In this document: piece after piece, positions 8,257 through 17,098 of the stretch | How positions within the stretch are numbered: position 1 is the first letter of the stretch | Layout of the letters: every line of letters begins with the position of its first letter | From: Enterocloster hominis (ex Liu et al. 2021) | GTDB lineage: Bacteria; Bacillota; Clostridia; Lachnospirales; Lachnospiraceae | Direction of reading: 5' to 3' | Length of the DNA: 64,000 bases | NCBI GenBank assembly: GCA_014385265.1 | Contig: JACRTJ010000024.1 | Coordinates: 53,565 to 117,564 of the forward strand | Translations under genes and position numbers: made by a program | The notes under the pieces: generated by a model | Told to the model about the DNA's origin: nothing | Databases searched by the model: none | The model's input: the letters and a program-made list of their open reading frames with translations, nothing else

Positions 8257-8835
8257 ATGAGCAGAATCGAACAGTTAATCGGAGAAATTGAAGAATATAT
8301 TGACAGCTGCAAGTTCCAGCCGCTGTCCACCACCAAGATCATCGTAAATAAGGAGGAGCTGGACGAGCTCCTGGTGGAGCTGCGTCTCAGGATCCCCGAT
8401 GAGATCAAGCAGTACCAGAAGATCATCAGCAACCAGGAGGCGATCCTTTCCGATGCCCACACCCGGGCAGATGCCCTTCTGGCGGAAGCCACAGCCCAGA
8501 CCAATGAGCTGGTCAACGAGCATGAGATCATGCAGAAGGCGTACGCCCATGCCAATGAGGTGATCGAGCAGGCCCAGGCCCAGGCCCAGGCCATCATCGA
8601 CAGCGCCGTCAACGACGCCAACAATATCCGTCAGGGCTCCATCCAGTATACGGACGATATGTTAAAGAGCCTTCAGAATATCATCAATCATTCCATGGAA
8701 GGAGCCCAGGGCCGGTTTGACGCCTTTATGAGCTCCATGAGGTCCAGCTACGACATCGTTTCCTCCAACCGGAAGGAGCTGTCCGGCGGGATCATCACAG
8801 AAAAAGAAGAGGAGCCGTCTGTACCGGAGGCCTAG
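8257..8835 (+). CDS. Coiled-coil protein of unknown function next to coaD
   Basis: 192 residues, mostly helical. An N-terminal VNKEELDELLVELRLRIPDEIK segment is followed by a long alanine/glutamine-rich coiled coil (about 65-120, with QAQAQAQAI), resembling V-ATPase subunit H- or DivIVA-like proteins in composition. There is no signal peptide and no membrane segment. It follows coaD by 9 bases and probably shares its transcript. Its function cannot be assigned. The coiled coil suggests a structural or scaffold role, and such proteins recur beside coaD in Lachnospiraceae as far as I recall. Confidence 0.8.
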   Translation: MSRIEQLIGEIEEYIDSCKFQPLSTTKIIVNKEELDELLVELRLRIPDEIKQYQKIISNQEAILSDAHTRADALLAEATAQTNELVNEHEIMQKAYAHANEVIEQAQAQAQAIIDSAVNDANNIRQGSIQYTDDMLKSLQNIINHSMEGAQGRFDAFMSSMRSSYDIVSSNRKELSGGIITEKEEEPSVPEA

Positions 8836-8848
8836 ACTTCCGGAAGGA

Positions 8849-9850
8849 TCAGCCCAGTACGCCCAGGAGCCGGAAGATGACGGCGGCCAGGGCGCTGTGA
8901 AGAAGCTTCCAGAGAATATATTGCCGGATGGATAATCCGGCAATTTTTTTATCTTCTGTACGGCCCTCTCGATCCTTTGGGCTGCTGCCGCCATCGTCTG
9001 TACGGCTCTTTTTTTCCTCTGGCCATCCAGAGGCAGTCACGGCCCGGGTCTGGAAGATGCCGCATATGCCGCCGAAAGCCAGGATGGCAGCGGCGGCGGT
9101 TCCGGAGTCCGGGAAGGGAAGGGAGGCGGACACTTCCCGGACTCCGGTGGTCATCTCCATGGCGCCCATAAGGAAGAGCCGGAGAGAGGCGGGGAGCCAC
9201 GGTGAGCGGCGTAAAAATACGATCACGATGGAAAACAGCATCAGGTAGCCGCCGATGCGGCAGAGGATCTCTGCTGCCGCCAGGATCGCCGTATCCAGGG
9301 CCGGAGCTGTCTGGACCTGCGGCCGGGAGCCGTTGGATGCGGGAGACGGTAAGCCAGGAAAATAGATCCTCTTTGCCAGGGCCGCCAGAGGAAGGAGCGG
9401 CAGATAAATGGAAAGAAGAAGGCGGGAGGGATGCATTCCGGCCTCAAAAAGCGGGCAGACAAAGCCCAGCAGGAACATGGGGCTTGGATGATTGCATATG
9501 GCCATGAGGAAACGGCCCTCCTGGACGGAAAGCTTCCCCTCCCGGACAAAATCCCCGCAGGTCTTTGCCCCCATGGGGCAGCCGCAGAGGAGACCGGAAA
9601 TGAGGGTGTAGCAGCCATTTTCTGAAAGGGGAAGCCAGGGACCTAAGAAAGCCCGGACGGGCTTCATCAGCAGGGAGACGCCGCCGGAGGATACGATGAG
9701 GCTGGAGAGCACCATAAAGGGGAACAGGGACGGGACCACAGACGTATACCATAAAAGAAGGCCGTACCTGGCCCCCTCGGCCGCAAAGCGGGGATAAAGC
9801 AGAAGAAACACCATGAGAATGGCAAGACCGACGGATTTTTTCATAAGCAC
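8849..9850 (-). CDS. ylbJ: Sporulation integral membrane protein YlbJ
   Basis: 333-residue polytopic membrane protein with the nucleoside-recognition (gate) fold. In B. subtilis it is mother-cell expressed and needed for spore cortex formation. Diagnostic segments are YTSVVPSLFPFMVLSSLI, LISGLLCGCPMGAKTCGDFV and MAICNHPSPMFLLGFV. The charged insert around residues 265-300 (EEKKSRTDDGGSSPKDREG) is a likely cytosolic loop. The GTG at 9850 has AAAAGG 7 bases upstream. It is convergent with the coiled-coil gene and divergent from the M23 gene. ylbJ near coaD is also seen in Bacillus. Confidence 0.9.
   Translation of the reverse strand: MLMKKSVGLAILMVFLLLYPRFAAEGARYGLLLWYTSVVPSLFPFMVLSSLIVSSGGVSLLMKPVRAFLGPWLPLSENGCYTLISGLLCGCPMGAKTCGDFVREGKLSVQEGRFLMAICNHPSPMFLLGFVCPLFEAGMHPSRLLLSIYLPLLPLAALAKRIYFPGLPSPASNGSRPQVQTAPALDTAILAAAEILCRIGGYLMLFSIVIVFLRRSPWLPASLRLFLMGAMEMTTGVREVSASLPFPDSGTAAAAILAFGGICGIFQTRAVTASGWPEEKKSRTDDGGSSPKDREGRTEDKKIAGLSIRQYILWKLLHSALAAVIFRLLGVLG
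8920..8951 (+). terminator. Forward terminator nested inside the 3' end of ylbJ
   Basis: ATTGCCGGAT and ATCCGGCAAT form a perfect 10-bp stem with a 5-base loop, followed by seven T on the + strand. It ends the rsmD-coaD-coiled-coil transcript inside the ylbJ coding region, about 70 bases past the ylbJ stop. Confidence 0.85.
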
Positions 9851-9896
9851 CCGAATACCTTTTGTTGATACAGCTTATGAAAAGGGGCTTCCCCAT

Positions 9897-10709
9897 ATGA
9901 AACTTCTGGTTCTGGCGCTGCTCATTCTGTATGATTCCATGCTGATCTTTCAGCTGGAGCATGTAAAGGCCCTGGATACCATGGCTCCCTATGCCTGGGA
10001 AAGCGGGGACTTCCGGGCCATGCGCCTGGGAAGGGACGCGGCGGGACGGCCCTTCCTGGATTATGAGGAGCTTGCCATGGCTATGCTCACGGAAAATTTT
10101 GATCTGACGGGAAAGAAGCTCTCCGGGGAGCCTCTTTTTTTCCCGGTCCGGCGTCAGAAGGAATTTGAGCGGCTTTCCGACGCGTACCGCATGGTGTTTG
10201 CAGATCTTTCCTGCTTTCCCGTCCCGGAAAGTGCCGGAGGGGACATCAGTGATGTGGTCTATGAAAACGGCTGGATGGAGGAACGGTCCTTTGACGGACC
10301 CAGGACCCATGAGGGGTGCGATCTCATGGCTGGGGCTCCGGAGGCGGGGCTCTATCCGGTGGTGTCCATGACGGACGGAGTGGTGGAGCAGGCCGGATGG
10401 CTGAAAAAGGGCGGCTGGCGCATCGGGATCCGGGCTCCGGCTGGCGCATATCTGTACTACGCCCACCTGGACTCCTATGGAAAGACCCTGGACGGCCGGG
10501 AGTGGAGGCCGGGGGACACAGTCCATGCCGGAGAGCTTCTGGGCTATATGGGGGATTCCGGCTACGGAGAGCCTGGGACCACCGGCCAGTTTCCAGTCCA
10601 CCTCCACCTGGGGATCTACATCCGGACGGAGCATCATGACGAGCTTTCTGTGAATCCCTACTGGATCCTAAGATACCTGGAGAAGTATCGTACCCGGGCT
10701 TCCTACTGA
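9897..10709 (+). CDS. M23 family (LytM-type) metallopeptidase, membrane anchored or secreted
   Basis: 270 residues from ATG 9897. A hydrophobic N-terminal segment (LLVLALLILYDSMLIF) acts as signal or anchor. The zinc motifs of peptidase M23 are visible as HEGCDLMA (HxxxD) and the late HLHLGI (HxH), with YYAHLDSYGK between. The probable role is peptidoglycan cross-link hydrolysis outside the membrane. AAAAGGGG lies 10 bases before the ATG. The upstream in-frame codon at 9813 overlaps ylbJ and is unlikely. Divergence from ylbJ by 46 bases makes a sporulation link possible, but this is not shown. Confidence 0.85.
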   Translation: MKLLVLALLILYDSMLIFQLEHVKALDTMAPYAWESGDFRAMRLGRDAAGRPFLDYEELAMAMLTENFDLTGKKLSGEPLFFPVRRQKEFERLSDAYRMVFADLSCFPVPESAGGDISDVVYENGWMEERSFDGPRTHEGCDLMAGAPEAGLYPVVSMTDGVVEQAGWLKKGGWRIGIRAPAGAYLYYAHLDSYGKTLDGREWRPGDTVHAGELLGYMGDSGYGEPGTTGQFPVHLHLGIYIRTEHHDELSVNPYWILRYLEKYRTRASY

Positions 10710-10727
10710 CCTGACAGGAGGAAACGG

Positions 10728-10756
10728 TTGTACTTTTCCCTGGATTTTGATATAGT
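10728..10756 (+). promoter_or_regulatory. Promoter of the RsuA-type pseudouridine synthase gene
   Basis: TTGTAC, a 17-base spacer and TATAGT, about 75 bases before the ATG. Confidence 0.7.
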
Positions 10757-10832
10757 ATGGAATAAGGCATTGGGGGCGGAAAATATCCGTCCTCTGATAT
10801 CCTGGATATGAGCATGGAACAGGGGGAAACGC

Positions 10833-11561
10833 ATGGATAAGGAGCTGCGTCTGGATAAATTCCTGGCCGACATGGGAAAGGGCACCCGGAGCGCCCTTAA
10901 AGAGGCCGTAAGAAAGGGCCGGGTCCGGGTCAATGGAGAAGTCATAAAAAAAGCGGATATAAAGGTAAGGATCCCTGGGGATACGGTGACCTTAGACGGC
11001 GAGGAGGTCGCCTATGCTGTTATGGAGTATTATATGCTCAACAAGCCCCAGGGCGTGGTCTCCGCCACAGAGGATAAAAAATATCCCACGGTCCTGGATC
11101 TGATCGCGGATAAAAAAAGGAAGGACCTGTTTCCGGTGGGACGGCTGGACCTGGATACAGAGGGCCTTCTCCTCATCACCAATGACGGAGACCTGGCCCA
11201 CCGGCTCCTGTCACCCAAAAAGCATGTGGACAAGGTATATTATGCCCGCTGCCGCGGAACGGTGAGAGAAGGGGCCGCGGAGGAGTTTGCCAGGGGGATC
11301 CATCTTCCCGACGGGCTTTTATGCCTTCCGGCAGAGCTGACGGTCCTGTCCTACGACCGTATACAGGACGAGTCCGAGATCCGCCTGCGGATCCGGGAGG
11401 GGAAATTCCATCAGGTAAAGCGGATGATGGAGGCCGTCGGCTGTCCGGTGTTTTTTTTAAAGCGCCTGTCCATGGGGCCGCTGGTCCTGGATGAGAATTT
11501 AAAGCCAGGGGAATACCGTCCCCTTACGGATACAGAACGGGAGTGGTTGGAACAGCTATGA
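10833..11561 (+). CDS. RsuA/RluB family rRNA pseudouridine synthase
   Basis: 242 residues. An N-terminal S4 RNA-binding domain (LRLDKFLADMGKGTRSALKEAVRKGRVRVNG) is followed by the catalytic domain with YMLNKPQGVVSAT and the catalytic Asp in FPVGRLDLDTEGLLLIT. The late KFHQVKRMMEAVG block is also typical. Closest in layout to RsuA/YtzG, which modifies 16S rRNA U516, but the target cannot be fixed from sequence alone. The stop overlaps the next ATG. Confidence 0.9.
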   Translation: MDKELRLDKFLADMGKGTRSALKEAVRKGRVRVNGEVIKKADIKVRIPGDTVTLDGEEVAYAVMEYYMLNKPQGVVSATEDKKYPTVLDLIADKKRKDLFPVGRLDLDTEGLLLITNDGDLAHRLLSPKKHVDKVYYARCRGTVREGAAEEFARGIHLPDGLLCLPAELTVLSYDRIQDESEIRLRIREGKFHQVKRMMEAVGCPVFFLKRLSMGPLVLDENLKPGEYRPLTDTEREWLEQL

Positions 11562-12214
11562 TAAAAGATTTTCTGAAAAATAAAAAAGCCGTCCTTTTTG
11601 ACCTGGACGGGACCCTGGTGGATTCCATGTGGATGTGGCCCCAGATCGACGTGGAGTTCCTGGGACGCTTTGGCTATGACTGCCCTGGGGATCTGGAGCG
11701 GGCTGTGGAGGGCATGAGCTTTTCAGAGACGGCCGCTTATTTTAAGGAGCGGTTTTCCCTTCCCATGACCCTGGAGGAGATCAAGGAGTGCTGGAGCCAG
11801 ATGGCCATGGACAAATACCGGACCCAGGTCCCCTTAAAGCCCGGCGCCCTGGAGTTCCTCCGTTACTGTAAGGACCAGGGGATCGCCACAGGCATCGCCA
11901 CCAGCAATGGACGGCCTATTGTGGACGCAGTCATCGAGGCTCTGCAGATCGGAGAGTATTTCCAGGAGGTGGCCACCGCCTGCGAGGTGGAAAAGGGAAA
12001 GCCGGAGCCGGATATTTATCTGGAGGTGGCGAGACGCCTCCAGGTGGCTCCGGAGGACTGTCTTGTTTTTGAGGATGTTCCGGCGGGGATCCTGGCGGGC
12101 AAACGGGCCGGGATGACGGTGTTAGCCGTGGAGGATGATTTTTCCCGGGAGCTTTCCGGGGAAAAGAAGGCCCTGGCCGACGGATACATTTGTGATTATT
12201 CGGAATTATTATAA
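11558..12214 (+). CDS. HAD superfamily phosphatase (beta-phosphoglucomutase-like)
   Basis: 218 residues. Motif I is FDLDGTLVD with the nucleophile Asp, followed by a helical cap, motif II ATSNG, motif III Lys in KGKPEPDIY and motif IV FEDVPAGILAGKRAG. This set places it in the phosphoglycolate phosphatase/beta-PGM group. The substrate is unknown. ATG 11558 overlaps the upstream stop (ATGA), so the pair is coupled. The in-frame GTG at 11543 lies inside the preceding gene and lacks a ribosome site. Confidence 0.9.
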   Translation: MIKDFLKNKKAVLFDLDGTLVDSMWMWPQIDVEFLGRFGYDCPGDLERAVEGMSFSETAAYFKERFSLPMTLEEIKECWSQMAMDKYRTQVPLKPGALEFLRYCKDQGIATGIATSNGRPIVDAVIEALQIGEYFQEVATACEVEKGKPEPDIYLEVARRLQVAPEDCLVFEDVPAGILAGKRAGMTVLAVEDDFSRELSGEKKALADGYICDYSELL

Positions 12215-12224
12215 AGGAGAAACA

Positions 12225-14150
12225 ATGATGCACGATTTTCTTCCGATGTCCAGGGAGGATATGGAAAAACGGGGCTGGGACCAGTGTGATTTCGTTTATG
12301 TATGCGGCGACGCCTATGTGGATCACCCGTCCTTCGGCCACGCCATCATAAGCCGGCTCCTGGAAGCCCATGGCTACCGGGTGGGGATCATTTCCCAGCC
12401 GGACTGGAAAAATAAGGACAGCATAACGGTCCTGGGAGAGCCAAGGCTGGGCTTCCTGGTGACGGCCGGAAACATGGATTCCATGGTGAACCACTATTCT
12501 GTGTCCAAAAGAAGAAGGGAAAAGGATTCCTATACGCCCGGCGGCGTCATGGGAAAACGGCCCGATTACGCCACGGTGGTCTACTGCAATCTGATCCGGT
12601 CAGTCTATAAAAAGGCTCCCATTATCATCGGAGGGATCGAGGCCAGCCTGCGCCGCCTGGCCCACTACGATTACTGGTCCGGAAAGGTGAAGCATTCCAT
12701 CCTGGTGGATTCCCAGGCGGATCTTATTTCCTACGGTATGGGGGAACGGTCCATCGTGGAGATCGCAGACGCCCTGGCTTCGGGGATCGATATTAAGGAT
12801 ATTACCTTTATCGACGGCACCGTCTATAAGACCGACCGGCGGGAGGCCGTTTATGATGCAGTCTGGCTGCCGTCCTACGACCAGGTGAAGGAAAATAAGC
12901 GCACCTATGCGGAGAGCTTTTTTACCCAGTACCAGAACACCGATGCGTTTTCTGGAAAACGTCTCTGCGAGCCGTATACGGACCATCTCTATGTGGTCCA
13001 GAATCCTCCGGCAAAGCCCCTTTCCACGCTGGAAATGGACGACGTGTACGCCCTTCCCTATATGCGGGCGCCCCATCCGTCCTATGAGGCCCTGGGAGGC
13101 GTTCCGGCCATCAGTGAGGTGAAGTTCAGCCTCATCAGTAACCGGGGCTGCTTTGGCGGCTGCAGCTTCTGCGCCCTGACCTTCCACCAGGGGCGGATCG
13201 TCCAGGTCAGGAGCCATGAATCCATTCTGGAGGAGGCAAGGCTTCTGACGGAGGAGCCGGATTTCAAGGGCTATATCCACGATGTGGGAGGCCCCACGGC
13301 CAATTTCCGGTTCCCGGCCTGCGAAAAGCAGATGACAAAGGGAGCCTGCCCCGGAAAGCAGTGCCTGTTCCCGAAGCCCTGTAAAAATCTGGTGGCAGAC
13401 CATGGAGACTATATCGCGCTCCTTAGAAAGCTGAGAGCCCTTCCCAAGGTAAAAAAGGTGTTCATCCGCTCCGGCATCCGCTTCGATTACGTCCTGGCGG
13501 ATAAAAAGAAGGATTTCTTAAGAGAACTCTGCATGTACCATGTCAGCGGCCAGCTGAAGGTGGCTCCGGAGCATGTGGCGGACCCGGTCCTTAAGCGCAT
13601 GGGAAAGCCGGAAAATGCTGTATACAGGCAGTTTGCCAAAGAATATGCGGCCATGAATGAAAAGCTGGGGCTTAAGCAGTATCTGGTGCCCTATCTCATG
13701 TCCTCCCATCCTGGCTCCACCTTAAAGGAAGCGGTGGAGCTGGCAGAGCACCTCAAGGATCTGGGCTATATGCCGGAGCAGGTCCAGGATTTCTACCCCA
13801 CGCCGTCCACCATCTCCACCTGTATGTATTACACAGGCCTGGATCCCAGGACCATGGAGGAGGTGTACGTTCCGGTGAATCCCCACGAAAAGGCCATGCA
13901 GAGGGCGCTGATCCAGTACCGGAACCCGAAAAATTACGAGCTGGTCCGGGAGGCTCTCATAAAGGCCGGGAGAGAGGATCTGATCGGCTACGACAGAAGG
14001 TGCCTCATACGGCCCCGGGGAGGAGAACGAAGGACCGCCGGAGAGGGCGGAGGAAAACGGATGGAGGGCAGAGACAGCCGGGCTTCCGGAAAAAAGAAGA
14101 CCATCCGCAATATCCATAAATCTGGAAAAGGAAAGAAGGGAGAGCGATGA
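12225..14150 (+). CDS. YgiQ family radical SAM protein
   Basis: 641 residues from ATG 12225 (aaaggag upstream). UPF0313/YgiQ family. The N-terminal domain starts FLPMSREDMEKRGW. The radical SAM cluster-binding motif is CFGGCSFC (CxxxCxxC), preceded by LISNRG. A late conserved VAPEHV/FYPTPSTISTCMYYTG region precedes a basic Arg/Lys/Gly-rich C-terminal tail (the last 45 residues, likely disordered). The reaction is not known. The stop overlaps the SDR start by four bases. Confidence 0.92.
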   Translation: MMHDFLPMSREDMEKRGWDQCDFVYVCGDAYVDHPSFGHAIISRLLEAHGYRVGIISQPDWKNKDSITVLGEPRLGFLVTAGNMDSMVNHYSVSKRRREKDSYTPGGVMGKRPDYATVVYCNLIRSVYKKAPIIIGGIEASLRRLAHYDYWSGKVKHSILVDSQADLISYGMGERSIVEIADALASGIDIKDITFIDGTVYKTDRREAVYDAVWLPSYDQVKENKRTYAESFFTQYQNTDAFSGKRLCEPYTDHLYVVQNPPAKPLSTLEMDDVYALPYMRAPHPSYEALGGVPAISEVKFSLISNRGCFGGCSFCALTFHQGRIVQVRSHESILEEARLLTEEPDFKGYIHDVGGPTANFRFPACEKQMTKGACPGKQCLFPKPCKNLVADHGDYIALLRKLRALPKVKKVFIRSGIRFDYVLADKKKDFLRELCMYHVSGQLKVAPEHVADPVLKRMGKPENAVYRQFAKEYAAMNEKLGLKQYLVPYLMSSHPGSTLKEAVELAEHLKDLGYMPEQVQDFYPTPSTISTCMYYTGLDPRTMEEVYVPVNPHEKAMQRALIQYRNPKNYELVREALIKAGREDLIGYDRRCLIRPRGGERRTAGEGGGKRMEGRDSRASGKKKTIRNIHKSGKGKKGER

Positions 14151-14905
14151 AGATCGCCATTGTCACGGGGGCTTCCTCTGGAATGGGGAGGAAAATGGTG
14201 TTCCGTCTGGCAGACCGGTACGGAGGCTTCCAGGAGATCTGGGTCGTTGGAAGAAGAAAGGAGCGGCTGGATACACTGGACGGGAAGGTCCCGGTGAAGC
14301 TTCGGAAGTTCCCCCTGGATCTGACAAAAAAGGAGGACCTGGAGATTCTGGCCGCAGCCCTGGCTGAAAAAAAGCCGGAGGTGAGATTTCTGGTAAATGC
14401 CGCGGGCTTTGGGATCACAGGGCCTGTGGGAAGCTTCCCAGAGGAAGAGGCCGCCTCCATGGTGCGGTTAAACTGCGAGGGCCTGACGGCTGTGACGGAG
14501 TTGGTCCTTCCTTATATTTCGGACAACAGCCGGATCCTCCAGTTTGCTTCGGCCGCGGCCTTTATGCCCCAGCCGGGATTCGCCGTCTATGCGGCCACCA
14601 AGGCTTATGTCTTAAGTTATAGCCGGGCGCTGGGAGAGGAGCTGAGGCGGAGAAGGATCTTTGTCACCGCCGTGTGCCCCGGCCCTGTGGATACGGAGTT
14701 TTTTGGGAAGGCCTTAAACGGAAAGCCCATGGATCCCTTTAAGCGGCTGTTCATGGCCAGGACGAAATATGTGGTGGACCGGGCGTTTTCCGACTGCCTG
14801 AAGGGAAAGCCGGTGTCCGTGCCGGGACTTTCCATGAAGGCGTTTTATTTGCTGTGCCGCATCTGCCCCCACAGCCTTTTGATGAAATTTCTTACATGGA
14901 AATAA
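14147..14905 (+). CDS. Short-chain dehydrogenase/reductase
   Basis: 252-residue classical SDR. The dinucleotide site is TGASSGMG near the N-terminus, with the NAAG motif (NAAGFG) and the catalytic Ser..YxxxK as FASAAAF and YAATKAY. The C-terminal part has a hydrophobic helix (MKAFYLLCRICPHSLLMKF), so it may associate with membranes. The substrate is unknown. ATGA overlap with the YgiQ gene suggests a shared transcript. Confidence 0.9.
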   Translation: MKIAIVTGASSGMGRKMVFRLADRYGGFQEIWVVGRRKERLDTLDGKVPVKLRKFPLDLTKKEDLEILAAALAEKKPEVRFLVNAAGFGITGPVGSFPEEEAASMVRLNCEGLTAVTELVLPYISDNSRILQFASAAAFMPQPGFAVYAATKAYVLSYSRALGEELRRRRIFVTAVCPGPVDTEFFGKALNGKPMDPFKRLFMARTKYVVDRAFSDCLKGKPVSVPGLSMKAFYLLCRICPHSLLMKFLTWK

Positions 14906-14920
14906 GAGGAGATGGATACG

Positions 14921-15493
14921 TTGGATAAAAAGATAAAAAAAGGAATGTACGGATACCGGGACGCCCATAAAAAAAGGCAGATCCTTCTGGTCTCTCTGTT
15001 TCTCTTAGTGATCGCGGCCCTCCTGGTCTCCCGGTATTTTATCACCTGGAAGTCTTTAAAAAATCTGGTGACCATCAGTGCCATTTTAACGGTGCTCCCC
15101 ATGGCGAACCTGGCGTCGCCCCTGGTGGCCTCCTGGAAGATCCGGACCGCCCCCAGAGAGCTTTATGATGCCTGCCGCCCTTACGGGGAAAAGTTCCCCA
15201 TGCTGTATGACCTGATCATCACCTCCCGGGATTTTATCATGCCCGTGGACGTGGCTGTGATCCATCCCACCGGAGTGTACCTTTACTGCCCGAAGAAGGG
15301 GATCGATACCAAGGCGGCGGAAAAGTTTTTAAACGAGATGCTGACCGGATGGAAGTTAGACGGAAACGCCAGGATCATGACGGAAAAGAAAAATTTCCTC
15401 ACCCGGCTTTCCACCTTGAAAAATGTCACTGAGGATGAGGACGACGGGAGCGCGCCTCATGTGGAAAAGCTTTTAAAGAGCCTTTCCATGTAA
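14921..15493 (+). CDS. Two-TM membrane protein of unknown function
   Basis: About 190 residues with a basic N-terminus, two predicted membrane helices (ILLVSLFLLVIAALLVS and LVTISAILTVLPMANLAS) and a C-terminal soluble domain with no motif I recognise. AGAGGAG (14905-14911) directly abuts the ATG at 14912, so the TTG at 14921, 9 bases downstream, is the better start. It lies between an SDR and a pseudouridine synthase in a same-strand run. I cannot name a function. Confidence 0.75.
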   Translation: MDKKIKKGMYGYRDAHKKRQILLVSLFLLVIAALLVSRYFITWKSLKNLVTISAILTVLPMANLASPLVASWKIRTAPRELYDACRPYGEKFPMLYDLIITSRDFIMPVDVAVIHPTGVYLYCPKKGIDTKAAEKFLNEMLTGWKLDGNARIMTEKKNFLTRLSTLKNVTEDEDDGSAPHVEKLLKSLSM

Positions 15494-15506
15494 GAGAAAG
15501 GATACC

Positions 15507-16514
15507 ATGCAGGAGATCACCATTGGAACCAACGAGGCTGGACAGCGGCTGGATAAATTCCTGGCCAAGTATATGAAGCTGGCCCCCAAAAGCTTTTTTT
15601 ATAAGATGATGCGCAAGAAGAATATCACCTTAAACGGAAAAAAGTGCGAGGGCGGGGAAATGCTGGCAGAGGGCGATACAGTAAAGCTGTTTCTGGCAGA
15701 TGAGACCATTGAAAAATTTTCGGAAATAAAGGTACAGAAGATACAGAAGGAAAAGAAGGTACAGCTTTCCATCCTCTATGAGGACGAGGATATCCTTCTG
15801 ATCAACAAGCCCGCAGGCATGCTGTCCCAGAAGGCCAGGGACACGGATCTTTCCCTGGTGGAATATCTGACCGACTATCTGATGGAGAACGGCAGTGTCA
15901 CAGAAGGATCCCTGCGGAGCTTTAAGCCCTCGGTGTGCAACCGGCTGGACCGGAATACCAGCGGCATCGTGGCAGCGGGGAAATCCCTGGCGGGCTCACA
16001 GATGCTTTCGGAGGTGTTCAGGGACCGGACGGTCCACAAATATTATAAGTGCATCGTTTACGGACCGGTCCGGGAGGCCAGGACTGTTGACGGCTGGCTT
16101 TTAAAGGATCCGCGTACCAACCAGGTGAAGATCCTTTCCAGGGCCGACCCGGAAGGGGAGGCGAAGCGGATCGTGACCCGGTATGAGCCTCTGGCCGTTA
16201 CGGAACGGCTCACGCTCCTTAAGGTGACCCTGCTTACGGGACGCTCCCACCAGATCCGGGCCCATTTATCATCCATGGGCCATCCGATCCTGGGAGACGG
16301 GAAGTACGGAGGCGGAGGATCCCTGGAGCTGGAGCGGAAATACCGGCTGAAGGGCCAGCTCCTCCACTCGTACCGGCTGGAGTTCCCAGCCCTTACGGGA
16401 CGGTTTGCCCACCTTTCCGGGAAGGCATTTGAAGCGCCGCTTCCGGAAACGTTCCTGCGGGCCGCAGAGGGCGAGGGGCTTCTCTTAAACGGGAATCCGG
16501 GAGGAGCGCGGTGA
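15507..16514 (+). CDS. RluA/RluD family pseudouridine synthase
   Basis: 335 residues. An N-terminal S4 domain (EAGQRLDKFLAKYMKLAPKSFFYKMMRKKNITLNG) is followed by a catalytic domain with LLINKPAGMLSQ and the catalytic Asp in CNRLDRNTSGIV (most relatives have HRLD, here NRLD). The GRSHQIRAHLSSMGHPILGD block is intact. It probably modifies 23S rRNA, but the site is not determinable. The short linker between the S4 and catalytic domains (EIKVQKIQKEKKV) is charged. recU starts 1 base after the stop. Confidence 0.92.
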   Translation: MQEITIGTNEAGQRLDKFLAKYMKLAPKSFFYKMMRKKNITLNGKKCEGGEMLAEGDTVKLFLADETIEKFSEIKVQKIQKEKKVQLSILYEDEDILLINKPAGMLSQKARDTDLSLVEYLTDYLMENGSVTEGSLRSFKPSVCNRLDRNTSGIVAAGKSLAGSQMLSEVFRDRTVHKYYKCIVYGPVREARTVDGWLLKDPRTNQVKILSRADPEGEAKRIVTRYEPLAVTERLTLLKVTLLTGRSHQIRAHLSSMGHPILGDGKYGGGGSLELERKYRLKGQLLHSYRLEFPALTGRFAHLSGKAFEAPLPETFLRAAEGEGLLLNGNPGGAR

Positions 16515-16515
16515 T

Positions 16516-17076
16516 ATGGGAACCTGGAAGACCAGAGGCTTAAGGGGATCCACCCTGGAGGAGCTCATCAACCGTACCAACGAGAGCTACCGGGAAAAGG
16601 GACTGGCGCTGATCCAGAAGATCCCCACGCCCATCACGCCCATCGAGATCGATAAGGCCAGCCGCCATATCACACTGGCTTATTTCGATATGAAGAGCAC
16701 CGTGGATTACATTGGCGCTGTCCAGGGGATCCCGGTGTGCTTCGATGCAAAGGAATGTGCGGTCCGTACCTTTCCTCTGCAGAACATCCACCCCCACCAG
16801 ATCGCTTTCATGCGGGAATTTGAAAAGCAGGGGGGAGTGGCTTTTATCATCCTTTCCTTTACATCCCAGGGCGAGATCTATTACGTCCCATTCGACGTGA
16901 TCGCCGGGTTCTGGAAACGGATGGAGGACGGGGGAAGAAAAAGCTTTACGTATGAGGAAGCGGCAGCGAAGGCCTGGAAGATCCGCAGCTGCCGGGATAT
17001 GCTGGTCCATTACCTGGAGGAGCTCCAGCTGGATCTGGACCGGAAGGAAGCGCTGGAACAGGGCGGGACCCCATAA
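16516..17076 (+). CDS. recU: Holliday junction resolvase RecU
   Basis: 186 residues. Resolves four-way junctions in recombinational repair and chromosome segregation. The N-terminal RGSTLEELINRTNESYREKGLALIQKIPTP block is the RecU signature. The catalytic PD-(D/E)xK core appears as YFDMKSTVDYIG and VCFDAKE, then HQIAFMREFEKQGGVAFIIL. It sits upstream of hflK rather than beside a penicillin-binding protein gene as in Bacillus. Confidence 0.92.
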   Translation: MGTWKTRGLRGSTLEELINRTNESYREKGLALIQKIPTPITPIEIDKASRHITLAYFDMKSTVDYIGAVQGIPVCFDAKECAVRTFPLQNIHPHQIAFMREFEKQGGVAFIILSFTSQGEIYYVPFDVIAGFWKRMEDGGRKSFTYEEAAAKAWKIRSCRDMLVHYLEELQLDLDRKEALEQGGTP

Positions 17077-17098
17077 AACAAAGGAGGAGTTACAGTTT

